Source: Oscillospiraceae bacterium (GTDB lineage Bacteria; Bacillota; Clostridia; UBA1381; UMGS1253). Taken from it: a stretch of 64,000 nucleotides of DNA. Location of the stretch: NCBI GenBank assembly GCA_015068725.1, contig SVKA01000001.1:62001-126000 (forward strand), in the 5' to 3' direction. A program made the position numbers and the translations under genes. Of the stretch, positions 16,237 through 25,095 are shown in pieces. Position 1 is the first letter of the stretch; each line of letters starts with the position of its first letter. The notes beneath the pieces are model-generated. The model ran no database searches. It was not told the DNA's origin and worked only from the letters and a program-made list of their open reading frames with translations.

Positions 16237-16704
16237 GTGAAGAAAAAGCTTTTGACGGCTATTTGTTTTGTTTTGGTAATGACGATGTTTGCGGGCATAT
16301 GTGCATACGCTGCACCGTATATGCTTTCGCCGTGGTATTACGGAAATTCAAATTCACTGATATACATTAAAAAACCGGCTTCTCTTTCGGCGACTACATC
16401 GGAGCGTACATATACTGTTACCGCTGCTGGAAAGAGTGGCGTTGATGTAACAATTTACAGAAAGAGTAACTATGACGGAAACTTTTATAAGGTTTATCAG
16501 GGAGGGTATCTGCTTTCCGGCACAATAGGTGCAAGTGGTGTTTACGTTGTATCCATAGAGCTTGTAGAGGGCGGAAACAAAATGAGAGTCTATGCTGAGA
16601 ACAACGATGAACGTCAGGTTATAAATATAGACATCACACGTCTTACGAAGAGTCAGATTGATAAAATTAACGGACTTTCGGTAGGCGATATGTTCAGTTT
16701 TTAA
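16237..16704 (+). CDS. Small secreted protein, unknown function
   Basis: The true start is GTG 16237, 8 nt after AAAGGAGG; the frame stays open further upstream without a usable ribosome site. The product has 155 residues: a clear signal peptide (basic start, hydrophobic core, cleavage after about residue 25 at AYA) and a mature part of about 130 residues predicted as mostly beta strand (repeated TYTVTAAGKSGVDVTIYRKS and GVYVVSIELVEGGNKMRVYAE). This resembles Ig-like or carbohydrate-binding folds, but I recognise no family. It has its own promoter with a Pho-box-like repeat. Confidence 0.85.
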   Translation: MKKKLLTAICFVLVMTMFAGICAYAAPYMLSPWYYGNSNSLIYIKKPASLSATTSERTYTVTAAGKSGVDVTIYRKSNYDGNFYKVYQGGYLLSGTIGASGVYVVSIELVEGGNKMRVYAENNDERQVINIDITRLTKSQIDKINGLSVGDMFSF

Positions 16705-16760
16705 TGCACCTGACAAACAAGAGTAACGAGAAATAAAAAGTGTATTTATAATAGAGCGTC

Positions 16761-16791
16761 AAATATCGCAAATTTTTAATTTGCGATATTT
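16761..16791. terminator. Perfect 14-bp hairpin, terminator-like
   Basis: AAATATCGCAAATT (16761-16774) is complementary to 16778-16791 with a 3-nt loop. The following bases (GTGTCTGTT) are only moderately U-rich, so it may be a weak terminator or an mRNA-stabilising hairpin between the secreted protein and the YycH-like gene. Confidence 0.6.
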
Positions 16792-16829
16792 GTGTCTGTT
16801 AAAGAATTTTAACAGAGGGAGGCGCACGC

Positions 16830-18275
16830 GTGAAAAAGGAAAGATTGAAAACTGTCGTGCTGATTGCTTTGGTCATAAGCAGCCTTGTTATGACAGGTCA
16901 AATATGGTTTAATGAGAAATTATGGCCCGAGGGCTATAATTTTTTTGTAAACATAAAAACGGGAGTAGCCCAGAAGATTTCGGATGTATTTGGTTTTGAA
17001 AAGACGAATGAAACAGTGTCGAGGACAAGCATTACGACGCCGGCATACCTTGCAGCATACATGGTAAAGGATTTTGACCACGCGATAACAGTTCTTGATT
17101 ATACCAATCAGGAGTATGCCCCGGTAAATGAATATGTTTCATCTGTTATCTGGAGGGCTATGACGACCGACTCTAAGAATGTAACAAATGTCAGCGAGGA
17201 GGATTGGCGCAAGGCACTTTTTACAAGAGGCTTCTATGTTGACTACGGCGTTGATTATAAAGCTAATACGTTTGCACAGATTTTTGGTGCAAATACGTTC
17301 GCTCTTTCAGAAAACATATCATCGCTAAGACGCTTCATAATTACCGCTCAGGATAGTCTGGTAAGTGATGTATCGGTATATATTACAGATGAGAGCGATG
17401 GTGAATTTTATAAAATTTCAACAGGGCTTGATAAAACGCAGTTTAATGACAGGCTTATGGCTCTGACCGAGCAGGCAACACCCAAAAAACGTTTTTCGTT
17501 TTTTATAAATGCTGACGTACCTACGGGTATGGCGGGTGAGGTTGTTTTTGCACCGTATCTTATACTCAATGAGGAAGCTGTACAGAGGAAAAAAATAAAT
17601 GCTTCAAATCCGCTCTTGCATGATGGCGAGCTTGATATGAGCGCATATACAACAGAACGGCTTTTGAGGACGTTTTCTATTAATCCCAAAACCGCCGTAA
17701 AGTATACAGATGCAGAAGGCAGCATCATCTTTGTGCAAAGTAAAAATACGCTCAAGATATCAAAAGACGGCGTATTGTCGTATACAACCGTTGCGGGAGG
17801 AAAGGGCCTTAAGCTTGGGCAAGAGGGCATACAGGAAAATGCCGCAACGCTTTCAGAGGCGATAAAGCTTGTTGCCCAGGTGTGCTCAACGCTTATTGAG
17901 GATGATTATACACAGCTTTATCTTAGCGGACTTAATGAAACGCAGACTGATGTAAAAGCATCATTCGATTATATATATGATGGTGTGCCGATTATTTTTG
18001 GCGGCCATTATGAAGGTAAAAGCGCAGCAGAGATTGAATTTGAACAGGGTTATCTTAAAAGCTATACCCAGGTGCTTCGCAGATACAGGCAAAGCGGCAA
18101 CATAAGCACAACAGAGTCGACATACGATGCGAAAATATTTGATGATTTGTCCGAAGAGGAAAAGAAAAACGGAATTGAAAAGCTGTTTGAGGCATATGAC
18201 GATGACGGAACAGAGGGTGAAAAGAGAGCATCGTGGTTTGTAAAAATAAACGGTATTGACTCATACAGAAGATAG
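16830..18275 (+). CDS. YycH-like membrane-anchored extracellular protein
   Basis: The 481-residue protein has a short basic N-terminus, one membrane helix (about residues 8-26) and a large extracellular part. The start resembles YycH, the extracytoplasmic protein that restrains the WalK sensor kinase (short K-rich N-terminus, a single helix, then W.NEKLWPEGYNFF). The rest shows mixed alpha/beta composition without catalytic motifs. GTG 16830 lies behind GAGGGAGG. No walRK or yycI gene is in the window, so the assignment rests on layout and weak similarity. It precedes ftsK by 40 nt and may be co-transcribed with it. Confidence 0.6.
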   Translation: MKKERLKTVVLIALVISSLVMTGQIWFNEKLWPEGYNFFVNIKTGVAQKISDVFGFEKTNETVSRTSITTPAYLAAYMVKDFDHAITVLDYTNQEYAPVNEYVSSVIWRAMTTDSKNVTNVSEEDWRKALFTRGFYVDYGVDYKANTFAQIFGANTFALSENISSLRRFIITAQDSLVSDVSVYITDESDGEFYKISTGLDKTQFNDRLMALTEQATPKKRFSFFINADVPTGMAGEVVFAPYLILNEEAVQRKKINASNPLLHDGELDMSAYTTERLLRTFSINPKTAVKYTDAEGSIIFVQSKNTLKISKDGVLSYTTVAGGKGLKLGQEGIQENAATLSEAIKLVAQVCSTLIEDDYTQLYLSGLNETQTDVKASFDYIYDGVPIIFGGHYEGKSAAEIEFEQGYLKSYTQVLRRYRQSGNISTTESTYDAKIFDDLSEEEKKNGIEKLFEAYDDDGTEGEKRASWFVKINGIDSYRR

Positions 18276-18315
18276 ATTTTTTAGTCATTGTTATACTTTA
18301 TCAGGGGGGATAATA

Positions 18316-20871
18316 TTGCCACGCAAAGCTGCAAAATCAAAAAGTGTAAACAGACGCGCAGGAGCGACAAGTAAAAGCGCTGATGTAAAGAAGCTTAAAA
18401 CAAAAAAGAGTACTTCCGAAAAGCAGACGCCTGATGCGCCACGTTATTTTGAAATGTCGGGCATCATCACTATTGCGATAGGTCTTTTGTTCGGGGTATG
18501 TCTTTATACGGTATATGCAGGCTCAATCGGCGAAGCGGTAAAGTATTTACTGCTTGGCTTGTTTGGCGCTCCGGTGATGAGCCTTCCGGTGTTTATAGCC
18601 GGATGTGGACTTTATCTTATGATAAAGCGCGATTATAACAGAATGTACATAAAGCTTTCGCTTTCATTAATAATTATATTGTGTTTTAGCGTATTATGGC
18701 AAAGCTTTGGCATGAAGGGTGAAAACGCGAGTCTTTTTGAAGCGTTTGAGCTTGCAAACCGTACATTAAGTGGTGGCGGAATTTTTGGTGCGCTTATTGC
18801 AAATCCGCTCATAGAGTGGTTTGGTGTATGGATTTGCGCTATTGTATTTATAACTATAACATTTATACTTTTGATGTTTCTTTTCAAAATTTCACCTATA
18901 CGCGTTATTGCAGGCTTCTTAAACGGCGCAAAGCGTGAGGCACGTGAAATACAAAATGAGCGTTCGTATGAAATTGGTCAACGCGCAGGCGGAGCAATAA
19001 CGCACGCCGCAAAAACTGTTGATGACAGATTAAGACCGCTAAGACAGCGCTCGATTGATATAGATGTTGACACGGATACAGGAGAAATCACCCAAAAGAA
19101 AAAGAGAAAAACAAGACGAGCTGATATTGAAGAGGCTATTGGCACAGATGAAGCTATTGTGCATAATCAGGCTGATGATGCAGAGCTTGATGTGCCGGTA
19201 TTTGATGCGATTACAAAGAAAATGAATACGCCCGAGCCGGAGGAAATCATATCTGCCAGCGAGCTTTTGGGAGCAGATGATGGTGAAACGGTTTTGGACA
19301 ATACTGATGGAACCGAAAATATAGCTGAGCAGCCTGATGCACCGCATGGGGCAGATGCATCGGGACAAAAGCCTAAACGCGTTGAAAGGTTAACTGCCGC
19401 ACAGGAGGCAAACCTTCGTGAGCAGCTTGATGACAATATGAAGGCGATACCGATACCGTATAAGTATCCGCCGACCAGTCTTTTGGCGCCCGGCAAGGCA
19501 AAGCGTGGAATTGATTCGCGTGAGGAGCTTCGTGAAACGGCTGTAAGGCTTGTTGATACGCTCAAAAGCTTTGGCGTAGATGTAAAGCTTTTGCAGGTGA
19601 GCCGAGGTCCCACGGTAACGCGCTATGAGCTTCAGCCAAGCGTCGGTGTAAAGGTCAGCAAAATAACGAATTTGTCCGACGATATAGCGCTCAATCTTGC
19701 GGCGTCGGCAGTAAGAATTGAAGCGCCAATTCCGGGCAAGGCGGCGATAGGAATTGAGGTGCCGAACAAAGAGGTTGCAAGCGTTGCGCTTCGTGATGTT
19801 ATAGAATCTGACGAATTTAAGATGGCAAAGTCAAAGCTGTCTATTGCGTTTGGTATGGATATTGCAGGCAAGGCGATAATTGGTGATATAGGCAAAATGC
19901 CTCACGTGCTTATTGCAGGTGCTACGGGTTCGGGTAAATCGGTATGTATTAACTCGATTATAACAAGCATTTTGTACAAGGCAGACCCGAATGAAGTAAA
20001 GCTTATTATGGTTGACCCGAAGGTTGTTGAGCTTGGTGTATATAATGGCATACCGCATCTTCTGGTGCCCGTTGTAACAGACCCGAAAAAAGCGTCGGGT
20101 GCGCTTGGGTGGGCAGTAAGCGAAATGACACGCCGATATAATCTTTTTGCAGAAAGTGGCGTAAGGGATTTAAGTGGCTATAACGAGGTTTTGGAGCTTG
20201 ACGGCGAGCCAAAGCTTCCGCAGATTGTGATTATCATAGATGAGCTTTCGGATTTGATGATGGTTGCGCCGAAGGAAATCGAGGACTCGATATGCCGTCT
20301 TGCGCAGATGGCGCGTGCGGCGGGAATGCATCTTATTATTGCAACCCAGCGTCCGTCGGTAAACGTAATTACGGGTGTTATAAAGGCGAATATCCCTTCA
20401 CGTATTGCGTTTGCAGTATCGAGTCATATAGATAGCCGTACAATACTTGACTCGGCAGGTGCGGAAAAGCTTTTGGGCAAGGGTGATATGCTCTTTATGC
20501 CAATGGGTGCGTCAAAGCCGACAAGAATACAGGGTGCGTTTATATCTGACAAAGAGGTTGAGCGCATTGTAGAGTTTATAAAAGATACCTCGCAGGTAAG
20601 ATATGACGAGGATATAAGCGAAAAAATCAATTCATCTGTCGGTGGCGGAGTAGAGGCTGAGGATACTGACTGCGACGAGCTTTTGCCAAAAGCGATTGAA
20701 ATAGCACTTGCAGCAGGCTCGATATCTACATCAATGGTACAAAGAAGACTCGGCGTAGGATATGCAAGAGCGGGTCGCATAATAGACCAGATGGAAGCGC
20801 GCGGCATTATAAGCGGTGCCGACGGAAGCAAGCCGAGAAATGTCTTGGTAAGCGCCGAGGATTTGATGTAA
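18316..20871 (+). CDS. ftsK: DNA translocase FtsK/SpoIIIE
   Basis: This septal ATPase pumps chromosomal DNA into daughter cells or the forespore. The 851-residue product has a basic N-terminus, four membrane helices (about 45-190), an acidic Pro/Ala-poor linker, and the RecA-like motor with Walker A GATGSGKS (535-542) and Walker B IVIIIDELSDLM (near 635-646). A C-terminal winged-helix gamma domain (about 785-851, SISTSMVQRRLGVGYARAGRIIDQME) reads orienting sequences. The frame is open from 18256, but the only good ribosome site (AGGGGGGATAATA) serves TTG 18316. Whether it acts at division, in sporulation or both cannot be told from the sequence. Confidence 0.95.
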   Translation: MPRKAAKSKSVNRRAGATSKSADVKKLKTKKSTSEKQTPDAPRYFEMSGIITIAIGLLFGVCLYTVYAGSIGEAVKYLLLGLFGAPVMSLPVFIAGCGLYLMIKRDYNRMYIKLSLSLIIILCFSVLWQSFGMKGENASLFEAFELANRTLSGGGIFGALIANPLIEWFGVWICAIVFITITFILLMFLFKISPIRVIAGFLNGAKREAREIQNERSYEIGQRAGGAITHAAKTVDDRLRPLRQRSIDIDVDTDTGEITQKKKRKTRRADIEEAIGTDEAIVHNQADDAELDVPVFDAITKKMNTPEPEEIISASELLGADDGETVLDNTDGTENIAEQPDAPHGADASGQKPKRVERLTAAQEANLREQLDDNMKAIPIPYKYPPTSLLAPGKAKRGIDSREELRETAVRLVDTLKSFGVDVKLLQVSRGPTVTRYELQPSVGVKVSKITNLSDDIALNLAASAVRIEAPIPGKAAIGIEVPNKEVASVALRDVIESDEFKMAKSKLSIAFGMDIAGKAIIGDIGKMPHVLIAGATGSGKSVCINSIITSILYKADPNEVKLIMVDPKVVELGVYNGIPHLLVPVVTDPKKASGALGWAVSEMTRRYNLFAESGVRDLSGYNEVLELDGEPKLPQIVIIIDELSDLMMVAPKEIEDSICRLAQMARAAGMHLIIATQRPSVNVITGVIKANIPSRIAFAVSSHIDSRTILDSAGAEKLLGKGDMLFMPMGASKPTRIQGAFISDKEVERIVEFIKDTSQVRYDEDISEKINSSVGGGVEAEDTDCDELLPKAIEIALAAGSISTSMVQRRLGVGYARAGRIIDQMEARGIISGADGSKPRNVLVSAEDLM

Positions 20872-20893
20872 TATAAGCTTTATAAAAATTTTA

Positions 20894-20935
20894 TTGCCGC
20901 ATAAAAGTATGTGTAAAAAGTCTTTTGTGCGGCAA
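20894..20935 (+). terminator. Terminator-like hairpin after ftsK
   Basis: TTGCCGCA (20894-20901) pairs with TGCGGCAA (20928-20935), with an extra AAAAG/CTTTT helix inside. No T-run follows, so termination may be inefficient or Rho-independent only in part. Confidence 0.45.
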
Positions 20936-20974
20936 ATCTATGAGTAAAAAATAAAATTAAAGGGGAATGTTTGT

Positions 20975-22357
20975 ATGAAAAAAGTTGAAGACGGTGTGCG
21001 CGAATCCTTTTCTTCAAGACTTGGTTTTATACTTATATCGGCGGGCTGCGCGATAGGTCTTGGAAATGTGTGGCGTTTTCCGTATATTACAGGACAGTAT
21101 GGCGGAGCGATTTTTGTTCTTATTTATCTTATTTTTCTTGTAATGCTCGCACTTCCGATTATGACAATGGAATTTAGTGTGGGACGTGCAAGCCGAAAAA
21201 GTATTACAGAAAGCTTTAAGACGCTCGAACCCAAAAAGAGCAAATGGCATATTTTTGGCTATTTTGCATTGGCGGGCAACTATCTTCTTATGATGTTTTA
21301 TACGACGATTGCGGGCTGGATGCTTGCATATTGTGTAAAGATGATAAAAGGTGAGCTTACGGGAGTTTCGCCTGAGCAGATAACATGGGCATTTTCAAGC
21401 ATGACTGCAAATCCTCTTGAAATGATATTCTGGACAGCAGTGGTTATTTTACTTTGCTTTGGTGTGTGCTCGCTCGGTTTAAAAAACGGCGTTGAACGCA
21501 TAACAAAGGTTTTAATGCTTGGGCTTTTAGCTATAATGCTTGTGCTTTGTGTGCGCACATGGACACTTCCGGGTGCATCTGAGGGTATAGCGTTTTATTT
21601 AAAGCCTGATTTTGAAAAGTTCATGCAGGCAGGCATTGGCGAGGTTGTATTTGCGGCGATGGGGCAGGCGTTTTTCACACTCAGTGTCGGAATTGGCTCT
21701 ATGGCAATTTTCGGAAGCTATCAGACGCGCGAGCGCACACTTATGGGTGAGGCGTTTTATATAACTGTGCTTGATACGTCTGTTGCAGTTGTGTCGGGAC
21801 TTATTATATTTCCTGCATGCTTTGCATACAATGTTTCTCCTGACCAGGGACCGAGTCTTATATTTATGACGCTTCCGCACGTTTTTAATTCAATGCCGTA
21901 CGGTAATATATGGGGATCGTTATTCTTCGTGTTCATGTCATTTGCGGCGCTCTCGACTGTTATTGCAATTTTTCAAAACATTATTGCGTATGCAGGTGAT
22001 AGCTTTAAGTGGAGCGTGAAAAAATCAATAATCATAAATATTGTGCTCGTAACAGTTTTGTCGCTTCCGTGTGTGCTTGGCTTTAATGTGTGGAGTCATA
22101 TAATGCCACTTGGAGAGGGAAGCACAATTCTCGATTTGGAGGATTTTATTGTGAGCAACAATCTTTTGCCGCTCGGTGCGCTTGTATACTGTCTGTTCTG
22201 CACAAGCAGATACGGATGGGGCTTTGATAATTTTATAGAAGAATGTAATACGGGCAAAGGCATAAAATTTCCCAAGGCTATGAGAATATATGCAGCGTAT
22301 ATTTTGCCGCTTGTTATACTGTATATCTTTATACAAGGATATATTGTAAAGTTTTAG
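20975..22357 (+). CDS. Neurotransmitter:sodium symporter (NSS) family transporter
   Basis: The 460-residue protein has about eleven membrane helices and the LeuT-fold signature near the start: FSSRLGFILISAGCAIGLGNVWRFPY, with the unwound helix-1 region (CAIGLGNVWRFP) that binds Na+ and substrate. YGGAIFVLIYLIF and the later GQAFFTLSVGIGSM (helix 6) also match the family. Bacterial members take up amino acids such as tryptophan, leucine or alanine with sodium; the substrate here cannot be assigned. The ATG at 20975 lies behind AAAGGGG. It appears to be a single-gene unit. Confidence 0.93.
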   Translation: MKKVEDGVRESFSSRLGFILISAGCAIGLGNVWRFPYITGQYGGAIFVLIYLIFLVMLALPIMTMEFSVGRASRKSITESFKTLEPKKSKWHIFGYFALAGNYLLMMFYTTIAGWMLAYCVKMIKGELTGVSPEQITWAFSSMTANPLEMIFWTAVVILLCFGVCSLGLKNGVERITKVLMLGLLAIMLVLCVRTWTLPGASEGIAFYLKPDFEKFMQAGIGEVVFAAMGQAFFTLSVGIGSMAIFGSYQTRERTLMGEAFYITVLDTSVAVVSGLIIFPACFAYNVSPDQGPSLIFMTLPHVFNSMPYGNIWGSLFFVFMSFAALSTVIAIFQNIIAYAGDSFKWSVKKSIIINIVLVTVLSLPCVLGFNVWSHIMPLGEGSTILDLEDFIVSNNLLPLGALVYCLFCTSRYGWGFDNFIEECNTGKGIKFPKAMRIYAAYILPLVILYIFIQGYIVKF

Positions 22358-22381
22358 TAAACACAAAAACACTTGCAGTTA

Positions 22382-22410
22382 TTGACAAATAAGGAGTTTT
22401 TTACTATAAT
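22382..22410 (+). promoter_or_regulatory. Consensus sigma-A promoter of nagB
   Basis: TTGACA (22382-22387) and TATAAT (22405-22410) with a 17-nt spacer form a perfect consensus pair, 54 nt before the nagB start. Confidence 0.9.
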
Positions 22411-22464
22411 TGTATTGTTATTATTTGTAAAACAAATTAATTGATGAAGGGATGAAAAATAACA

Positions 22465-23226
22465 ATGAGAGAGTTTAAAACAGACGCATTACAGGTTGAA
22501 ATTTTTGAAACCCGTGATGAAATGGGAAAAAAGGCAGCAGACGATGTAGCTGCTTGTATCAAAAAAGAGCTTGAAACAAAGGATGAGCTTAATATGATTT
22601 TTGCTGCGGCTCCGTCGCAAAATGATGTGCTTTTCCATTTGTGCGAAAAGACAGATATTGAATGGGAGAAGATAAATGCGTTCCATATGGACGAATACAT
22701 AGGCCTTCCTGCTGATGCACCTCAGGGCTTTGCAAACTTTTTAAAGGACCGTCTTTTTGACAAAAAGCCTTTCAAATCAGTTAACCTTATAAATTGCAGT
22801 GCACAGGACCCGAATGAAGAAAGCGCTCGTTATTCAAAGCTTCTTATGGACAATCCTACAAATATCGTAGTTTTGGGTATAGGCGAGAATGGTCATATTG
22901 CATTTAATGACCCGCCGGTAGCTGATTTTGATGACAAATTCCTTGTTAAGCCGGTTGAGCTTGACCAGATTTGCCGTCAGCAGCAGGTAAACGATGGCTG
23001 CTTTGCAAAAATTGATGATGTACCGAAGTATGCTTTGACATTGACAATTCCTGCACTTACACGCGCTGCTCATATGTTCTGCATCGTTCCTTGTTCGACA
23101 AAAGCGGAGGCTGTAAAGAACACTGTTTCTGCTGAAATCAGCACAAAGTGTCCTGCAACAATTTTGCGTAAGCATCCGGATGCAACACTTTATTGTGATA
23201 AAGATGCTGCTGCGCTTATTGACTAA
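22465..23226 (+). CDS. nagB: Glucosamine-6-phosphate deaminase
   Basis: NagB converts glucosamine 6-phosphate to fructose 6-phosphate and ammonia, linking amino-sugar use to glycolysis. The 253-residue length is normal. The catalytic acid/base region HMDEY (D76) and GIGENGHIAFNDPP with the catalytic His (H144) are clear. The N-terminus is slightly unusual: AAAPSQNDV replaces the common G.T......Y loop, so substrate preference could be shifted toward another hexosamine phosphate. A perfect promoter and a strong terminator bracket it as a single gene. Confidence 0.88.
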   Translation: MREFKTDALQVEIFETRDEMGKKAADDVAACIKKELETKDELNMIFAAAPSQNDVLFHLCEKTDIEWEKINAFHMDEYIGLPADAPQGFANFLKDRLFDKKPFKSVNLINCSAQDPNEESARYSKLLMDNPTNIVVLGIGENGHIAFNDPPVADFDDKFLVKPVELDQICRQQQVNDGCFAKIDDVPKYALTLTIPALTRAAHMFCIVPCSTKAEAVKNTVSAEISTKCPATILRKHPDATLYCDKDAAALID

Positions 23227-23249
23227 TTATTTTTGATATAAAAGATGAA

Positions 23250-23285
23250 AAGAGCTGACATATTGGTCAGCTCTTAATTTTTTTA
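23250..23285 (+). terminator. Intrinsic terminator after nagB
   Basis: AAGAGCTGAC (23250-23259) pairs with GTCAGCTCTT (23266-23275), followed by AATTTTTTT. Confidence 0.9.
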
Positions 23286-23291
23286 TATGAT

Positions 23292-23966
23292 TTAAATTAT
23301 TATATAAAACAGTATGAATAAAAAGTGGAGTATGCTGCCGATTATGCAAAACAAGTGAAATACAGAGTGCATCCATTTTTTCTTTATGATACCGTAAAAT
23401 ACTGCACCTATTGTATATGCAATACCGCCTGAAAGTAAAAGCCAAAATGCACTCATTCCTACTGCATTTATAAGAACGCCGATTCTTATAATGATACACC
23501 AGCCCATTACAAGATAGCATACCATTGAAAATTTTTTGTATTTTTTAAGGTCAATAGAATTTAGCGTAATGCCGAGTGCCGCAATGCCCCATATAATTCC
23601 AAACAATGCCCAACCTTCAAACGCATTGAGTTGTCTCATTGTACACAGGGCAATCGGTGTATAAGTTCCGGCTATTAAGATAAATATGGAACAATGGTCT
23701 ATTACCTGAAATACTTTTTTTGCCATTGTATCGGGTCTGAGTCCGTGGTAAATGCTTGACATTGTATATAATATAAGCATTGTTGAACCGAATATTACGC
23801 CTGACACAACGCCGTAAACATCTTTTTTTAATCCTGCAAAAACACTGCACAAAACAATCGCTAATATTCCTAATGCACCGCCCACGATATGCGATGTCAT
23901 ATTAAAAATTTCTTCGCCCTTTGTATAGGCAGGCATCTTTCTGTCTGCAAGCCTCGTTCTTTTCAC
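23292..23966 (-). CDS. Hemolysin III family (PAQR-like) membrane protein
   Basis: The 224-residue protein has seven predicted membrane helices. It shows the YqfA/HlyIII signature residues: E18 region (KGEEIFNMTSHIVGG), S.IYHG (SSIYHGLRP), D90-H91 (QVIDHCSIFILIAGTYTPI) and a C-terminal HSVFHLFCIIGS. These Ser, Asp and three His positions bind a metal in the CREST/PAQR superfamily. The function in bacteria is unsettled (membrane energy or lipid homeostasis). GTG 23966 follows GGAGG by 8 nt, and a consensus promoter lies just upstream. Confidence 0.92.
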   Translation of the reverse strand: MKRTRLADRKMPAYTKGEEIFNMTSHIVGGALGILAIVLCSVFAGLKKDVYGVVSGVIFGSTMLILYTMSSIYHGLRPDTMAKKVFQVIDHCSIFILIAGTYTPIALCTMRQLNAFEGWALFGIIWGIAALGITLNSIDLKKYKKFSMVCYLVMGWCIIIRIGVLINAVGMSAFWLLLSGGIAYTIGAVFYGIIKKKWMHSVFHLFCIIGSILHFLFILFYIII

Positions 23967-23997
23967 GCTTAAACCTCCTTTATTGTTGTATGATTAT

Positions 23998-24026
23998 ATT
24001 TTAGCTTATGCATAAAGTGTTGTCAA
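23998..24026 (-). promoter_or_regulatory. Sigma-A promoter of the hemolysin III gene
   Basis: On the minus strand, TTGACA (24026-24021) and TAAAAT (24003-23998) have a 17-nt spacer. Confidence 0.82.
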
Positions 24027-24046
24027 ATCACTTTTTCTAAGTGCGG

Positions 24047-24073
24047 AAAAAGCCCTTAAAATAAGGGCTTTTT
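24047..24073 (-). terminator. Intrinsic terminator after guaA
   Basis: The perfect palindrome AAAAAGCCCTT...AAGGGCTTTTT has a 5-nt loop and lies 10 nt past the guaA stop. It is symmetrical and would work in both directions. Confidence 0.9.
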
Positions 24074-24083
24074 GAATATGGTC

Positions 24084-25064
24084 TTATTCCCACTCTATCG
24101 TTCCAATCGGCTTTGGCGTAAGGTCTAAAAGTACGCGGTTAATGCCTTCGACTTCGTTTGTAATTCTGTTTGTAATTTTATGAAGAATCTCATAAGGGAT
24201 TTCTTCGATAGTTGCACTCATTGCATCAACAGTATTTACGGCGCGGATAATTGCGGGCCAGCCTTCGTATCTTTTGTCATTTTTTACGCCGACGCTTTTC
24301 ATATCAGGAACGGCAATAAAATACTGCCAAACCTTTTTGGAAAGACCACAAATTTTAAACTCTTCTCTCAAAATTGCGTCTGCTTCGCGAAGAGCGTGGA
24401 GTCTGTCTCTTGTGATAGCACCAAGACAACGAACACCAAGTCCGGGACCGGGGAATGGCTGACGGTCAACCATTTCTTCGGGAAGACCGAGCGCTTTGCC
24501 GACAACACGAACCTCATCTTTATATAAAAGCTTTATTGGCTCAACAAGCTCAAGCTTCATATCTTCGGGAAGACCGCCTACATTGTGATGAGCTTTTACA
24601 CCATCGCTTTCAAGTATATCGGGATAAATTGTACCCTGAGCAAGAAAATCAACGCTTTCGAGCTTTTTAGCCTCTTCGTTAAATACCTCGATAAATTCTG
24701 CGCCGATAATTTTTCTTTTCCTCTCAGGCTCAGAAACATCCTTTAAAAGATTTAAAAATCTGTCTGTTGCGTCTATATAGATTAAATTGGCGTCAAGTCC
24801 CTTTTTAAAGATTTCGATAACCTGTTCGCTTTCGCCTTTACGCATCAGGCCGTGATTTACGTGCACGCATACGAGCTGCTTGCCGATTGCTTTAATAAGA
24901 AGTGCAGCAACAACCGACGAGTCAACGCCACCCGAAAGTGCCAAGAGCACCTTTTTGTCGCCAACCTGCTCTTTGATAAGCTTGATTTGTTCAGCGATAA
25001 AAGTGTCTGCGAGCGCCTTTGTTGTTATGCGCTGCATAGATTCTGGACGTACATTTGTGTTCAT
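24084..25064 (-). CDS. guaA: GMP synthase, ATP pyrophosphatase subunit only
   Basis: GMP synthase aminates XMP to GMP. The 326-residue product has the PP-loop SGGVDSS (44-50), the PFPGPGLGVRCLG motif and the dimerisation domain ending in IGTIEWE. It lacks the roughly 190-residue N-terminal class I glutaminase found in the usual bacterial enzyme of about 510 residues. The N-terminus (MNTNVRPESMQ...) begins normally behind AAGGAT, so truncation within the window is unlikely. A separate glutaminase (as in the archaeal two-subunit enzyme), or direct use of ammonia, would be needed. The gene lies 31 nt downstream of ddh and is probably co-transcribed with it. Confidence 0.9.
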   Translation of the reverse strand: MNTNVRPESMQRITTKALADTFIAEQIKLIKEQVGDKKVLLALSGGVDSSVVAALLIKAIGKQLVCVHVNHGLMRKGESEQVIEIFKKGLDANLIYIDATDRFLNLLKDVSEPERKRKIIGAEFIEVFNEEAKKLESVDFLAQGTIYPDILESDGVKAHHNVGGLPEDMKLELVEPIKLLYKDEVRVVGKALGLPEEMVDRQPFPGPGLGVRCLGAITRDRLHALREADAILREEFKICGLSKKVWQYFIAVPDMKSVGVKNDKRYEGWPAIIRAVNTVDAMSATIEEIPYEILHKITNRITNEVEGINRVLLDLTPKPIGTIEWE

Positions 25065-25095
25065 TTTATATCATCCTTTCTTATAGTAAAAATTC

